In this document: in pieces, positions 1-12,311 of the stretch
How positions within the stretch are numbered: the stretch's first letter is position 1
Layout: the number at the start of each line of letters is the position of its first letter
NCBI RefSeq assembly: GCF_031143425.1
Contig: NC_090437.1
Location: 848,297,978 to 848,361,977, forward strand
Direction: 5' to 3'
Length of the DNA: 64,000 nucleotides
Source: Pleurodeles waltl
Taxonomy: Eukaryota > Chordata > Amphibia > Caudata > Salamandridae
Translations under genes and position numbers: made by a program
Notes under the pieces: generated by a model
The model's input: the letters and a program-made list of their open reading frames with translations, nothing else
The model's database searches: none
Told to the model about the DNA's origin: nothing

Positions 1-1659
1 CATGTAGGCACTCCAACAGGCAAACCACTGCAAACATGCATTGACACTGTCACTCCAGTGAGTGATAGACACACATATGCACACATGCAATAGCACTAAC
101 AATCATGTGGTGCCAAACCTGACTACACAATTTTGTGGATAATACTTTCCAGATGGTACTCCATTTCATCATTTGTTATTGGGAGACAAATGTAATGCCA
201 TATTCCTGGTGCACTGCAATACCACTGACTCAGGTAGTGTGGCTTGTGCATCAAGAGACAATGAGTAACTGTGTGATGGACATGTAGGTTGATTTGCTTT
301 CAGGAATTATTGTGCTTTCTGTGGTCCATAATAGGTGTGCCAGTGTTGTATGTAGGTAACATATGCCCCATTAGCAGTGCCCCCTAAGCCGTATATGCCC
401 CCTTTGACAAAATGATGGCAGGGATCCTGTATGTGAAATGGTGGCAATGTAGCGCTAAACATGGATTGGACACTTTTCTGTTCAAAAACTGAAAATAATG
501 TATGCTGACAGTGTCGTAGTTGATCATCGTTGACAGAATGCATGGGCACAGGTGTGGTCATTGCACATGAAGGGCCATGTGTACCTATATCATGTATTGT
601 GAATCACACATTGCAAGATTCAGCAACGTGCAATTAGCAAGTTGGGTCATCAGAGGTAGTACACCCGAAATTACACTGTTTGCAAATGATAAATGTGGTA
701 GCAAATGTCCTACTTCTTCAAACATGATGAGGTAGGACTCTATTTAAAAAACCCTTGAAAATGGCGGCACTCACAGGAATGCTGGTCTGCTGAGCTCAGC
801 AGACCACCATGTCTGTGACTGCCTTCATACTGAGATGTTAACATTTGTAGAAATGCAGCAATATTTCAGCAGGGGTGTACAGAAAGTAATTTAACAACCT
901 ATTTCTTCACTAAAATAGTATTATGGAAGCAGTCAGTGGTCCCTTGCACAACATCATGCTCAGAAATAGTTTGTGACCGTGCATTCACAAAGAGCAGGAA
1001 TCCCATGCTGACCTGTTCACTCACAAAAATTGGTTGGCACAATGTGACACAGATGGTAACTGTAATAGCTCAGTTCCGGCAATTGTGCCCAAGCAAAAAA
1101 TGTGGTAGGGGCCTGCTACTCAATGATAGGATTTCAACGCCTAATCCGAAATGCCACTAGAAGATCCTGTTTTGTGATAGTGCAATCTGGTAGCATAGTG
1201 TCCCATCTAGGTTTGGCCATGTGAATGATTATTTGTCCTGACGTAAACACACGGATACAGTGAACTTACGCCCAGATGTCTATTTTATTTTGTGTTGCAT
1301 TTGCTTAATTTGTTGACGTAACAGCTGCGCAAATTTGCAAAATAAATTTGTATGTTGCAAGTGTGCACTAATTTTGTGTCCAGAAATTATCCAAATGCAG
1401 AGCAAAAAATAATAATAATGAAGGTTATGAAGAGCTTGGTACGTATGGCCCTGAATACTGTTCGGACATGGTTCAACAAAAACGTGGACTGCATTGTTAC
1501 CATGTATTACCATGTGTAATACATCACATTCCTGTGACACTTACAGTTTGTTCAACTTGCATTCCACATGCCCACAAGCATTGCATGCAGCATGTCACAG
1601 CATCTGCCACTGTCACTCCAGAGCATTGTACTGTACACATTAGTCAATTTGGTACTCAC
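1..1659. other. No intact gene recognised (left part of Harbinger element)
   Basis: No coding region with a recognisable domain was found. The stretch is moderately AT-rich and contains one perfect palindrome (783-806). A minus-strand open frame at 1280-1540 ends in a Gln/Lys/Leu-rich tail (LLRQQIKQMQ) that could be the coiled-coil end of the MYB-like protein encoded at 1660-1948. No acceptor site could be fixed, so it is not called as an exon. The left terminus of the Harbinger element was not found and probably lies outside the window. Confidence 0.4.
783..806. repeat. Perfect 24-bp palindrome
   Basis: The sequence reads identically on both strands over 24 bp, centred on GAGCTC. It has no spacer, so it would form a cruciform with a minimal loop or bind a symmetric dimeric protein. 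It matches none of the other hairpin modules in the window. Confidence 0.85.
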
Positions 1660-1948
1660 CAACAGGGCCACCAATCAACACACCCTGGTGGTCCAGCAAG
1701 TCCTGCTCTTGGGCCACCAGGTCAGCCCAGTGATGCTTCAGCTGGTGCTCATTCCGTTGCGTGTTGAAAATCTGCCTTATGTGGAACAGCACCTTTGCTC
1801 ACCGCAGCCGTCTTGCCTCTGTGTGATAACCCTGTATCACACGGCCCCCAGCCTCCAACATCATGGGGAGGAAGTGGCACACCAGCCACACAAATGCCCC
1901 TAGCTCCTCCTCACCCATGCGCCCCAGCCGTGGCCTTCCCGACATCAT
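1660..1948 (-). pseudogene. MYB/SANT-like Harbinger accessory protein, first exon (decayed)
   Basis: Read on the minus strand from ATG at 1948 (or 1945), the frame gives an N-terminus MSGRPRLGRM, then a helical segment and HHWADLVAQEQDLLDHQG, which resembles the third helix of a MYB/SANT/trihelix domain. PIF/Harbinger elements usually carry a second gene for such a protein, which helps the transposase reach DNA and the nucleus. An in-frame TGA at codon 50 (1801-1799) breaks the frame. After it the same frame runs to a good splice donor (GTGAGT from 1659), so exon 1 would end at 1660. It lies on the same strand as the transposase at 5304-7694 and downstream of it, as expected if both belong to one element. 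Family assignment is by eye only. Confidence 0.5.
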
Positions 1949-4900
1949 ACAAAACAGTATTTCAAAAGTAAAGTGGGAAAAACAGGGAAAGGAGGTAGAA
2001 AAAGGAAACTTATCTAACTCAATGAAAGCCCCAAACTACCCCAACTAATCCTACCCACAAACAGACTCCCAACAGTACAAATACAAATCTAACTACAATT
2101 AGAGACACAAAAAACACTTACACAGGATACAAAATACACTTAGTAAACACAAAATATAGACCACACAGGAGACAAAATCACAAAATCCACAGATAAACAA
2201 TCCAAAACACAGCAATACAGTCTAGAAAAATCACAGACTGCAAGGTGAAAGTGAAAGTAAAAGTACACCCACTGTATCATTTCCATAAACAGGATATCCT
2301 ATTACATCACTTCCTGACTCATTTGCAGCCCTTTTATTTCTGTCTTGCGTGTAACTGTTTGACATTTACAGAGTTTGCGTCAAACTTTTTGGACTCATAT
2401 GCGTCATAATCCCACACATTCATGGATCAATACATTTTCAATGGATATCCGCATGCCTAGGGGGTGCTGGTGGAATTAATGCTCTGGACCCATTGATGTA
2501 TATTGTGCGTTTGAGTCTTTTTTTTATGTGTTTGCGTCAATATTTCTGACTCAAAGGGGGTTTGCATCATTTTTAAAATTTTAAGATGCATGAAGCCTAT
2601 AACTAGACAAAGATAGGATGGTATGACCTGCAGTGTGTGTTCTAGTATTTGGGCACATGTGGCAGACCATGCTACCGCGGCCCATTGTACTCATATTGTT
2701 GTGCAGGATTAGCTCTCTTAACTGACGCAACAGCAGTACAAACTTTGGAAATTAAAATGCAATTTAAAAGTTTGCGTGGGTGTTGCATCAATAAAGGACA
2801 GCGAGGCTACGCTACAAATAAATGATTCATGACCTGTGTGTTTTGTGTGTGAATTGACTGTTAAAACTATTTGTGTGCCTCTGTTGCAATGACATGCAAT
2901 ACATTTGACATAATGTTCATGTATGAATGTGTTACAAATGTGTATCACCATCAGATGCCAATCAATGAGGTACAACCGTCATGATATTTGTTTGTAATAT
3001 CTGTTGCCTCTTAGGCTGTGTGTACTTGCTTGACTTTGGGGACAATACATTTCCCATGACAAACAATACACAGGAAAGATCGAGGACGGCTGATGAGGGC
3101 TATGTCAGATATGTTACCCCTCACATATCATGAAATGTTGGCTACCACTACATGGTCACTTGTGTGTATACTACCCATGAGTCAGTCATTTGAACATGTT
3201 AGGTAGGTACAGTGTTTGTGACACGGAGCCCCAAATCCAATCATAACATTGGTATGTACACCACAGTTTGACTAATGTAAATGACCTATGTTCCTCCTTT
3301 GGCTGTGGTGGACCAGCAGCCCAGGCTTCATGTGTTCACATATTTCCAGTGATTCATTGTTCAAAAGTGTCCAGTTCAACTGTGTGGCCATGTGTGCCCT
3401 GTGTCAGTATTGCCCTCCATGGTGTAATGGTTACGTGCAGGTCTAGTAAGGAGTCTGTGGAGCTAACCCTTGAATTAACAGAGTATCCTTCAAGGCAGAT
3501 TTGACCTAAAGCCAAAGATCAGCTAAAAGCATACAAAGGGATAGGGCAGCTATGGTACAGCAGAAATTACAGAAGGGTGATGGCAGAGCAACCTTGTTGT
3601 GGTCAAATATGTTATGGATCAGTCATAGACAAACAGGCAGGTTTGATCACTACATTTGTACACAGGTTAGGGCTCTGACCTTCCCACAGCAACAGGGAGC
3701 ATCAGTGCCTCTGTGCAGATTAATCTCACAGCTAGTCACCACGCAAGCCCCATCAAAAGGTGGCGGCAGAAGTGAATCTGTGTCTGGACCGTCAGGGCAC
3801 AAACATGTGTTGTCCTTACATAAAAATTAGCAGGCCTTGTTTGTTGGGCTGGAGGCACAGTACCAAGTCCAGGAATACAGCCATAGCACACTGTCACTGT
3901 TTAGCACTAATGACTACCTGCAAAACCAGACAAAGGATAGGGTCTGGATTTGACCCTGGAAAACATGTCCTGGTACAATAAAATAATAAGAAAACAAATT
4001 AAACTATTCTATGCATTTGAGGACTGACCGTAGACATACCAGACACAATACCCCAAGAGGAAACGGAGGGCATGGAAACCAACTATGAGGCAAATGTAGC
4101 TACAGGGAACGTCTCTGGTTAACACAAAGACTGGAACCAGTCTGGCTAACAGGATGCAGGCTCTGTCAGGAACAAAAATGAACAAGGCAGAAAAACAGTG
4201 AGCAGAGTCTGACTGGAACAAGCAGGAACAAAACTGTGGAAACACAGAGCTGTTTCAGGTGTACTCAGCACTGTAACACAATCCAACAAGGGCTCAGAAA
4301 CACAAATGAATTGTACACCAATGCACAACAAGGAGCTTCAGGAAATGGCAGCTTCTAAGCAATTCCAGGCAGCTGCAAGGGCAGGGCAGAGTCAAATGGC
4401 TGGGCTGCATGAGAGTGCTCACAGATGTGTGCAGCTTCAGTCTCTCACAAGTCCTGGAGTTGAGAATCCAGTAGAAGGGGCCAACCGGACTTTTCACATG
4501 GGAAGCAATGGACAGCAGAATACAGGTCTCACCGACTACCAGGCAGTGCATTATGGGACCTGAAGTCCATGCAGGCTGATGAGATAGAACTATGGCATGC
4601 CATACTGAAAAGGGAAGCACACAAGAGTCAGAATGGGAGTCTGGGTGAGTGTAGATGATGATTCCCAGGGTACCGATAGTCCATTTACAGTGCCCCCTAG
4701 AGAAGGGTGGCCAGAGACTTAAAACATGGTAGGGGCAGGACGTATTACCTCGGATGGACTGCACAGGGCATGTCTTGTGAGCATTGCTTGTCATACCTGG
4801 GCCACATGCGCTATCCATTTTCAGGTTTGATGCACTTCTTGTCACACATGCTCCTTGCAGAGATATCTGATGTCACACTTACTGCTGTCAAGGGTCTGGT

Positions 4901-5303
4901 CATACATTTCTGTTACTAATGCAATTTCACATCCACTGCTTCATGCATGATGTACTTTTTTACCTTATGATTGATGGTGTCATAGTTGGGTGTCATATGC
5001 TGCAATGGACCATGTTGGCAGCATGGATGTGTCTCATAGCTGTGGTCCTATGAATTTGCCCTTCAAATGTGAAATAGACAAGATGTATTTCATAAAAACT
5101 GTGTGTGATTTTGACTGTACATTCATACCCATCAAATGTGATGTGGCATCTGAAGTATGCAAATTTGTCTTTCTGCAATGTTCCCTGGGGTAATACTCTG
5201 ATTATGATTCCTAGAGATCATGTGATGCATAAATAATTACACAGAACATGACTGAGTGATAAAGTGAGCTTAATTCCATATCGTTACAAAGTGGTAATAG
5301 TGA
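1949..5303. other. Spacer between the two Harbinger genes; nothing else recognised
   Basis: No domain-bearing frame was found on either strand. Around 2340-2600 there are several TTTGCGTCA-like words also seen in the terminal region at 7780-8023, suggesting Harbinger subterminal sequence or a related small insertion. The rest looks like unannotated, decayed sequence. Confidence 0.35.
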
Positions 5304-7694
5304 CTATTGTTGGAAAATATTATGTACTATATGTTGTCTGCTACGCATTCCTGCAGCTGTGTTAGGATGTCCCCCTCATTTTCCTGGGCAGCATCCTCCT
5401 CCTCCTCATCTTCAGGCAGTTGTTGTTCAGGTTCATATACAAACATTGTGCAGAATGGCACAGGTCAAAATGATCTTGCAGACCATTTCTGGGGAATATA
5501 GAATGCTGCCTCCAGTGATGTCCAGGCACCTGAATCTGGACTTCAGGATGCCAAAAGTCTGTTCAACTATGGTGTGTGTCCTCTGATGTGCCTCATTATA
5601 GGCACACTCTGCTGCTGTGCTTGGGTTGGCAAATGGGGTCATGATCCATTGCTGGATCCCGTAACCCTTATCAGCTGAAAGAGAAAATAGGGGGAAGTAT
5701 TTTGTTGTTGCTTGCACCAGGAATGTCATTTTGCATGGCAGTTCTTATCTTGTGTCGTCTGTGACTCATATGTGTTTGTAGTATTGTGTGGGATCCTAGG
5801 CTTATGTGAGGTTCTTTCTGCATTGGGTTGTTTGACTTGCAAAAATTGTGTTTGGCTAATTGACCTGATATCTCTGCTATGTTTTCAAACTTGCAGTTCA
5901 GAGTGTATCTCCCATGCGTTATATAGTGAGCAAGATGTTTTCATGTGCATTCACTGGAGGTGACATAATACGTCCACACACACAATAGATTCCACTGTGG
6001 TGGTAACATGGTTGCACTACATGGCCTGGTCATCCCATCCAATTAGACATATGTCATTGCAGATGAACAGTGAGGCCCTTTGATTTGGCTGGATGAAAAT
6101 GCACAACACATCTCCATAAGTTGGCAGCACTGAGGTGTTCAGAATTGACAATGCACAATTATCCCATGTGTGACTAGTTCTATGCAAACCTGTTTTTGTT
6201 CCCTCACCCAGTTGGCTCATGTGCAACCGTTCACCTACACTACTGAACTTGCTCAAGGTGAGCTGGCTAACTTGGTTTTGGGGGTGGATGTTTTTGTATC
6301 GGAAGGTCCATCTCCATATATATCTGTTGTGTAGATGGTGAATTGTCTCTTTCAGTATGTGTAGCAGTGTGCACTTTGCATTAGTATCACATCAACATGT
6401 TTTTATTGCAAAGTCCACTTCCCTATTGGTAGCTGGCAATGTCACCCCAGGAGTGATGTGGGATGTTGGTACTGCCTCAATAATTCCATGTCACCTTCAT
6501 TTGAGTCAGCGTCATCATGCTTTGTGTCTCATGGTGTTTGACCTGCAGCAACACACATTGCACACCCCTTACACAGGACATATTGTTCGGAAGAGTGTGG
6601 GATTGACTATGTGGCCTTATGTGTTATTGAATGGTTAATCTTCCAAGTTGTATTGCCAGCTACGGCCATGTCATTGTCACTGTGTGGTTTTAAATTGGTC
6701 CCTTGTGGCTTGAGAGTGGCATCTATTGGTTTTGGCAGCTGTCATTTGTCCATAGGTGTGAATCCCATTGGGTCAGGATATCAAACATAACTACCAGTGT
6801 CACACCTTAGTGTCTTCCTGGCCACGTGTCAATGTAGTGGTGTATGTCTTGTTGTCCTTCAGGGTTGCTGTGCTTTGTGTATATTACTAGGTTTCTGGAC
6901 TTACCAACAAGAAGGCCATTGCCATACTATCCATCCTGGAAGTGCCAATTGATGGTGCTGTGGCGGAAGATGAAGGAATCATGTACACTCCCAGGATACT
7001 TTGCCATGATGTTGGTGAACAATCCCTGGTGATCAACAATGGCCTGCACATTGATGGAGTGGGTGTGCGTTCTGTTGCGGTATAGGTGCTCGGTTGCAGC
7101 AGGTGCCACAATCCGGACATGTGTGCAGTCAGAGGCACCAAGCACTTGCAGGAAGTCATTAATTTGGTAAAACCACTGTTTGGTCTCCTGCTGCTTCTGC
7201 TGTGTGTTGAGGAAGCTGATGTGGCCAGGTGTGAGGGAGATGATGGCACCAAGTACCTTGGGAAGGAAGGCAGAGAATGAGGGCTGTGAGACCCTGGCAA
7301 CCAGGGCACCAGTAGATTGAAATGAGCCACTTGCCAACATGTGCAGGACAGCTAGCAGCTTGGTCTCCAGTGGAATAATGTGGGGTGTCTGCAGGCTGGC
7401 TGTTAACTGCGGCTTAATTTGGTGCAGCAACCGCTGTATGGCTTGTCAGTTGAGTCTGTACCTCTGGATGATATCATGTTCCCTGAGGCCAAGGAGGGTT
7501 GTCCTGGTCCTGAATAGCCTCTCCTGCCTTCTCCGTTGCTTTTGGGGTCCTCGTTGGTGTGGTGGTAGCTGCTGCTGTTGGTCCTGTGCTCTGCGTCGCT
7601 GGCATGCTACATGAGTAGCACCTCCATGTCGTCCTTCTTGAGTAATGTTGTTGCTTGTGTAAGTTTTCCTTAAGTAGTGGTGTGTTTGCCCCAT
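5304..7694 (-). pseudogene. PIF/Harbinger transposase (HARBI1-like, DDE_Tnp_4), two exons, inactivated
   Basis: Exon 1 runs 7694 to 6895 and exon 2 runs 5674 to 5304. Exon 1 has a basic N-terminus (RRRQERLFRTR), a helix-turn-helix region, then the catalytic blocks DCTHV (Asp near 7130) and PGSVHDS (Asp near 6980). Exon 2 has ADKGYGI, then VEQTFGILKSRFR (Glu near 5564) and an acidic tail. The DDE residues are therefore all present. Damage: in-frame TGA at 7448-7446 just after YRLN, in-frame TAG at 6926-6924, and a frameshift near 5436 after HNVC, beyond which an acidic frame runs to a stop at 5306-5304. Joining at the donor (6894) and acceptor (5675) keeps the frame through LLVADKGYG, so the intron is real. 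Start chosen as the first ATG; a later one is possible. The protein would cut and paste the element by binding its terminal repeats. Confidence 0.85.
5675..6894 (-). other. Intron of the Harbinger transposase gene
   Basis: A minus-strand GTAAGT donor (6894) and a TTTCTCTTTCAG acceptor ending at 5675 bracket about 1,220 bp that lacks transposase homology. Splicing joins conserved DDE_Tnp_4 sequence in phase. No separate gene or nested insertion was recognised in the intron. Confidence 0.75.
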
Positions 7695-7759
7695 TTTAAG
7701 GCCTGCCCTGACCCAGGCATTAAAATATGATGCAAATCGGGATTTGTGTAATTTTCCGG

Positions 7760-8023
7760 GTCCGCTTCCCAGCCGTGCGTCATTTTTGCCTGGTTGGATA
7801 AATATGGCGCACGGGTGTTTGAGTCATATTTTTGGACTGGAACGCTTACCTTGCATCTCATTGATGCAAGGCGGTTTCACACATCCAGAAAATGCCGCAA
7901 ACTCTGAAATTTTGACACTAGATGTGTCTAGCGTCAAAATATAATTATGGTGTTAAGTTTGCGCCAGATTAGCGCAAAAACAAATGATGCAAATCTGGCA
8001 CAAAGGGAGTATAAATATGGGCC
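7760..8023 (-). mobile_element. Harbinger terminal region ending ...ATATGGGCC
   Basis: The sequence upstream of the transposase is rich in words such as GCGCCAGATTAGCGC, TTTGCGCC and GATGCAAATC that repeat in direct and inverted form. It ends GTATAAATATGGGCC, the kind of terminus used by newt-type Harbinger families. The three bases after it (ATA) fit a 3-bp A/T target duplication, but the partner end is not in the window, so the boundary is inferred. Confidence 0.45.
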
Positions 8024-8403
8024 ATAATTCTATTGAATTTGTCAGTTCAATGGGCATAGAGAATCCCAGTTAGTACCAGTAACAATCGCCTATCTATTTT
8101 TGTCCTCTCAAGAGTAAATTCCTATGCTAATATGGATTAATTAACAGATTTACTTATGCTATTTCAGTCTATGACAAGTAACCTCCAGTTCGAATAACAC
8201 CTGTGCATACCTATTAACACAAAGAAAGAAAGTAATAATAATTTTCTAGAATATCATAAATTCTCCCTATTGAAATAATATTAGAGTAATTAATAGTCTA
8301 TCAATTTGGTATTAGAGCTACTTAAAGAATAGAAATAGTAAAAAAAAAATAGTCCTCGGTGATAGTCCTCGGTGTCTGCGATGGCCCCTTGAGTCTCATC
8401 TGT
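8024..8403. other. No gene recognised; short direct repeat
   Basis: AT-rich sequence between the Harbinger end and the PLE coding remnant, possibly PLE 3' untranslated sequence. It contains an 11-bp direct repeat, AGTCCTCGGTG, twice within 8352-8375, next to a run of A. Confidence 0.4.
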
Positions 8404-8656
8404 TCAGACTGTTGAAACCTGTCTCCTATCTTCCAATGTGTTAAGGCCATTAGATAGTGTCTCACATTTCTCCATCCAATAGAGTTCTCGCTTTGAGAGG
8501 AGATTGTGCTTGTCTCTGTGAGGTCCCAGCATGATTTGTTCTATGACTTGCCACCTAATATCCACACTGTTGTGTTGATGCCATTGATAGTGTTCCACCA
8601 GAGGTGCTCCCACAGTTTTGCACTTAATTCTGCTCCTATGCTGTAGGATTCTGCAC
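8404..8656 (-). pseudogene. PLE-A GIY-YIG endonuclease, C-terminal part
   Basis: Minus-strand frame beginning at the MITE-1 insertion point (8656), with APLVEHYQWH, IRWQVIEQI and RELYWMEKCETL. The last block holds the Glu of the E..YWI motif that ends GIY-YIG domains in PLEs. It aligns with the tail of the chimeric protein at 59624-61282 (HFLLKNHSPDDMSWTVLEQF to RAEQRWIWRL). The N-terminal half of the same domain lies beyond the MITE at 9272-9320. The frame from 8613 to 8404 is free of stops, but the gene is interrupted and cannot be functional. Confidence 0.8.
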
Positions 8657-8659
8657 TTA

Positions 8660-9268
8660 GGGCCTCATTACAACATTGGCGGACGGCAACCGCCGCCCAC
8701 CAAGTTGTAACCGCCGTGCAGCCACCAATGCGGCCGCACTCCCGCAGTGCCCATTATGACATCTGCGCTGGGCCGGCGGGCGATAACAGAGTTTCCGCCC
8801 GCCGGCCCAGCAGGGATGTGGGCCGCACCATGGGAGCCGGCTCCAAATGGAGCCAGCGGTGTTGCGGCTGTCGTGCTTTTCACTGTCTGCTGTGCAGACC
8901 GTGAAAAGCTGTGTGGGGCAGTGCAGGGGCCCCCAGGGGCCCTGTGACTCCCCTTTCCACCAGCCTTTCCATGGCGGTTCCTACCGCCATGGAAATGCTG
9001 GCGGGACGGGGACTCATAATCCCCAGGGCAACGCTGCAAGCAGCGCTGCCCTGGAGGATTAAATCCACCGGGACCACCGTGGCGGAAGACCTCCGGTCCC
9101 GGCGGTGCTACCGCGGCACTTCAGCCGCGGTCGTAATTTGCGAGTTTGTAACTCTCAAATTAGGCGACTTTCTGCCTGTTCTGCCAATAGGCGAGTTTCT
9201 GCCTGTTGGCGGTACAACCTCCAAAACAGCCCTGACGGTCTTTGACCGACAGGGTTGTAATGAGGGCC
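8660..9268 (+). mobile_element. MITE-1, hairpin-chain Harbinger-type MITE
   Basis: 609 bp with terminal inverted repeats of about 15 bp (left GGGCCTCATTACAAC, right complement differing at one base), flanked by TTA at 8657-8659 and 9269-9271. The interior is GC-rich and made of consecutive inverted repeats, including a 16-bp stem at 8875-8890/8894-8909 with one mismatch. It carries no gene. It interrupts the GIY-YIG domain of PLE-A, so it arrived after that element. The 3-bp A/T duplication and terminal sequence suggest mobilisation by a PIF/Harbinger transposase. Confidence 0.85.
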
Positions 9269-9271
9269 TTA

Positions 9272-11654
9272 ATTTTTTGCGTAGTCTTCCCTATGTACAT
9301 TAAATTACCTGTGCATCAAACTACATAGATAACATCCTGTGTGTTGCAAATGCTAAAAGAAGTCCAATTAAACACATTGCTATTGTATTGTAACTCATTT
9401 GTATTGAAAATGAAAATGCATGCTGAACATTGCCCACATTTAAAATGCCCCACCCAACTGGAAGACCCCATAATGTAGTAGTAGACCCTTTTGGTGGTTG
9501 GAGTAAAGCCGCCCTCACCAATGCATCCTTCAAATTTTTTCCTCTTTTAAAAGAAAAAAGGACTATTTCATTTACGGTAACATGTTCTTTAACAAGTGCC
9601 CAGTGTTGTTTAATAATCTTTTTGATATAATTACTAGCTGGACCAAATGTGGTAACACAAGTTAGTCTATACATGCTCTCATTTCTTTGTTTAGGCTCCA
9701 AAAGACATTCCCTGTGGTTAGGTTATACCACATTCTATTTCTTGCTCTTTTAACCAATCTTTTTGGATACCCTCTCTCAATTAGTCTATCAATAAATGTA
9801 TCAGATTCTCAGAATAGTCAGCCTTCCTTGTGCAGTTTCTACAAAGACGTAAAAACTGGCTAAATGATACGTTTTCTCTTAAATTCCTTGGATGATTGCT
9901 ACTGTAGTGTAATAGTGTATTTCTCTCGGATAGTTTTCTATATAAGACACAAACAACTTGTCTTCATCAATCCCTATCCTCAGATCTAAGAATGGAATAT
10001 TGTTCTTACTGCATTCCATTGTAAATTGTATATCCACTGCCCTTGTGGTGAGCCATGTGTGAAATGACACAGTTCCGTTATTGAGCCTCTCCAAATGAAA
10101 AAACACATCACCAATGTATCTCAACCATTTCCTGGTCTGTCTTAGAAAAGGATTTCAGGGGTTGAAAATATTTTGTGTCTCAAAAGCAGCCATGAACAAA
10201 TTCGGTAAGCCCGGTGCGAAGCTTGCTCCCACTGTTATGCCCTTCACTTGATAATGGAAACAATAGTCAAATTTAAAGTAATTTTTCATCATGGCTATTT
10301 CCATTAAAAAGAAACTAGAAACCATATTGGTACCTGTACTACCTGGAGAAAGGAATCAAATATATTGTTACTACCCATAGGGCCTCCTGTTGGGGATGTT
10401 TATGTGTAGGGACTGTATATCCATTTATTGAAAGGCATGTCCTCAATCATAGTAATATGATGCATGTCCCTCACATGGGGGGGGGGTACAAATGTTTTTT
10501 TAGAAAAAATCCAAGTACTGACAAAAAGATTCCAGAATGGATCCACATCAAGACACAGTAGGTCTACCTGGGGGATTCTCCAATCTCTTGTGCATCTTAG
10601 GTACGGAATATATCACAGGTGTTCTTTATTGAGAAATTGATATTTATTCTTACTTAGAAATCCCTGATCTAAGCCAAATTTAGTCACTTCAGCAATCTTC
10701 ATATTGAGTTCTTTTGGTGGGTCACCCCTGATTTTTTGGTAAAACCAGGCATCACTGAGTTGATTCAGAATTTCTTGTCGATAGCCTAGTATATCTTATA
10801 GGACTATGCCACCCGCTTTATCTGCAGCTTTTATCCCCATGTCATGCTTTTCTTTTAGCTTTTTTATGGGCATACTCTCATTGTATGTAAGATTGCATTT
10901 GACATATTTCCTTTTCTTGGTTAGAGTATCTATATCTTTCAAAACCATTTTCTCAAAATTCAATATCTCACTGGGCATAGGGTGTGATGGGGTATGAAAG
11001 AGGATGGTGGTCTCAGACCTGTCACATCCATTTGGCTCTCACCAGGCACTCCCCTATAAAAGTGATTTAATCATACTTTCCTAAAGAATCTCTGTAGTTC
11101 TAGTTTCACTTCAAAGAAATTGGTATGATCAGTTGGCACAAATGAAAGGCCCTTACTAAGGATCGATATTTCATCAGCCGTAAGCTTGTATTTGGACAAA
11201 TTAAAAATAGGGGCTATATTTTTTGAGCTATTTAAAGCTGGGGAAATATTAATAACAGGAGTAGTTCTCAAATAATCAATGATAACTTGTTCTGGCAAAA
11301 GAGTTATTGACATAGGATTTGACATTTCAAATGCAACTGTAACCCTGGAACCCTCTTGGGTTCCTGATGTATCTTCTGTGTTAGTTACCAAGAATATTGC
11401 CGACATCTGGTTTGTCGTTCCCCATGGGATTCCTGAAAATAAACCTGGCCCCTGTTCCTCCTTCTGCCTCTTCTCCCTCTTTGTGTTCCCCCTTTTCCCC
11501 TACCTCTCACTAAAAAAGGTTCTGGGTCTATGTGCCCATGTCCTCCTTGGTTTGATGCTAAACTAGGGCCCGGTGTTTCACTATCTGAACTATCCAAGGC
11601 TGAAGTGTCAGAAAAGGTAGTGTACTTTCTATATCCACCTCCTCCCTTATTCAC
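9272..11654 (-). pseudogene. PLE-A N-terminus, reverse transcriptase, linker and GIY-YIG start
   Basis: From high to low coordinates: an Arg/Gly-rich leader (RGRGKGGTQRGRRGRRR, 11654-11385); a PLE block NLSKYKLTADEISILSKGL (11406-11071); a lysine-rich segment ending IKAADKAGG (10978-10796), like the IKPADKGG motif before the RT fingers; the RT palm with RYIGDVFF near 10122 and NNIPFLDLRI (10124-9879); a post-RT block VTTFGPASNYIKKIIKQHW and FKRGKNLKDALVRA (9701-9321); and a GIY-YIG start with VIYVV and MYIGKTT (about 9330-9272). The RT signature is YIGD instead of YIDD, and several frameshifts and stops separate the pieces. The Cys-rich linker fingers seen in PLE-B are lost here. Confidence 0.8.
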
Positions 11655-12039
11655 ATATTTGCCAGTAGGTAAGGATATGATATATTCCTATATTTGGCCA
11701 AATCTTTTGCTAATTTATCCAACTTTCTTTGTTGCATTATATATGTAAATTTGGTAGAAGTTTTTTCAAGAGCTTCTAAAGCCTCTTTGGCATTTGTCAG
11801 TGCAGTGTCTTCCAAAGGTGTGTATTGTATGTATAAAAAGGGAAAGTGGAGCCTGGCAAAAGGATTATTTTGCTTGAGTCAACTTGGCAGTGTAGAACTG
11901 CTGACACTGACTCTGCACTGGCAGGCCCTGGACATGGAGGGCTACTTAGGTGGTTGGCACAATGAGTTGTTCAGCCTCACTAGCAGCATTGAACATAAAG
12001 ACCATGGTCACATGTACTGCTTTTACTAGGAATTTCTAA

Positions 12040-12236
12040 GTAAATTAAATATACCAATTGGGGATGAGCCAATATTACCATGTTGAGAGGAGAAGCACAA
12101 GCACTTTAGCACTTGTTAGCAGTGGTAAAGAACACAGAGTTCTAAAGCCAACGAGGTCAGACATATGGAGGAGGTAGGCAAAAGGTTGGGAGAAGACCAC
12201 CCTAAGGTTGTCAGGTTGTCTGGTCTAACCAGATAA
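12040..12236 (+). repeat. LTR 3'-end fragment, TGTTAGA...TCTAAC family
   Basis: Shares the words GAAGCACAAGCACTTTAGCA, TTGTTAGCAGTGGTAAAG and AAGTT/AAGGTTGGGAGAAGACC with the 3' end of the solo LTR at 48442-50509 (there on the minus strand) and with 45640-45800. It stops at GGTCTAACC, near the expected LTR terminus. No internal element sequence was recognised beside it. The flanking stretch 11655-12039 holds nothing I could identify. Confidence 0.5.
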
Positions 12237-12311
12237 CCTGTAAATCAACACCTGTTACATTTCAGACAGACAGCTTTTTCGTGAAACCAGATTTCTGGAG
12301 ACTAAGGGCCA

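Larger units (their letters stand above)
8404..11654 (-). mobile_element. Penelope-like element A (GIY-YIG PLE), decayed
   Basis: Minus-strand fragments appear in the order expected of a PLE: Arg/Gly-rich N-terminus (11654-11385), conserved pre-RT block (11406-11071), linker (10978-10796), reverse transcriptase palm (10124-9879), post-RT block (9701-9321) and GIY-YIG nuclease (9320-8404). Many blocks match the better preserved PLE at 59624-61100. The nuclease is split by MITE-1. Ends were not located exactly. PLEs retrotranspose using an RT plus a GIY-YIG endonuclease. Confidence 0.8.

Noticed and set aside
3075..3120. CTGATGA near 3087 and also near 4577 as further hammerhead cores
   Set aside because: No downstream stem II partner followed by GAAA and a UH cleavage site could be found.
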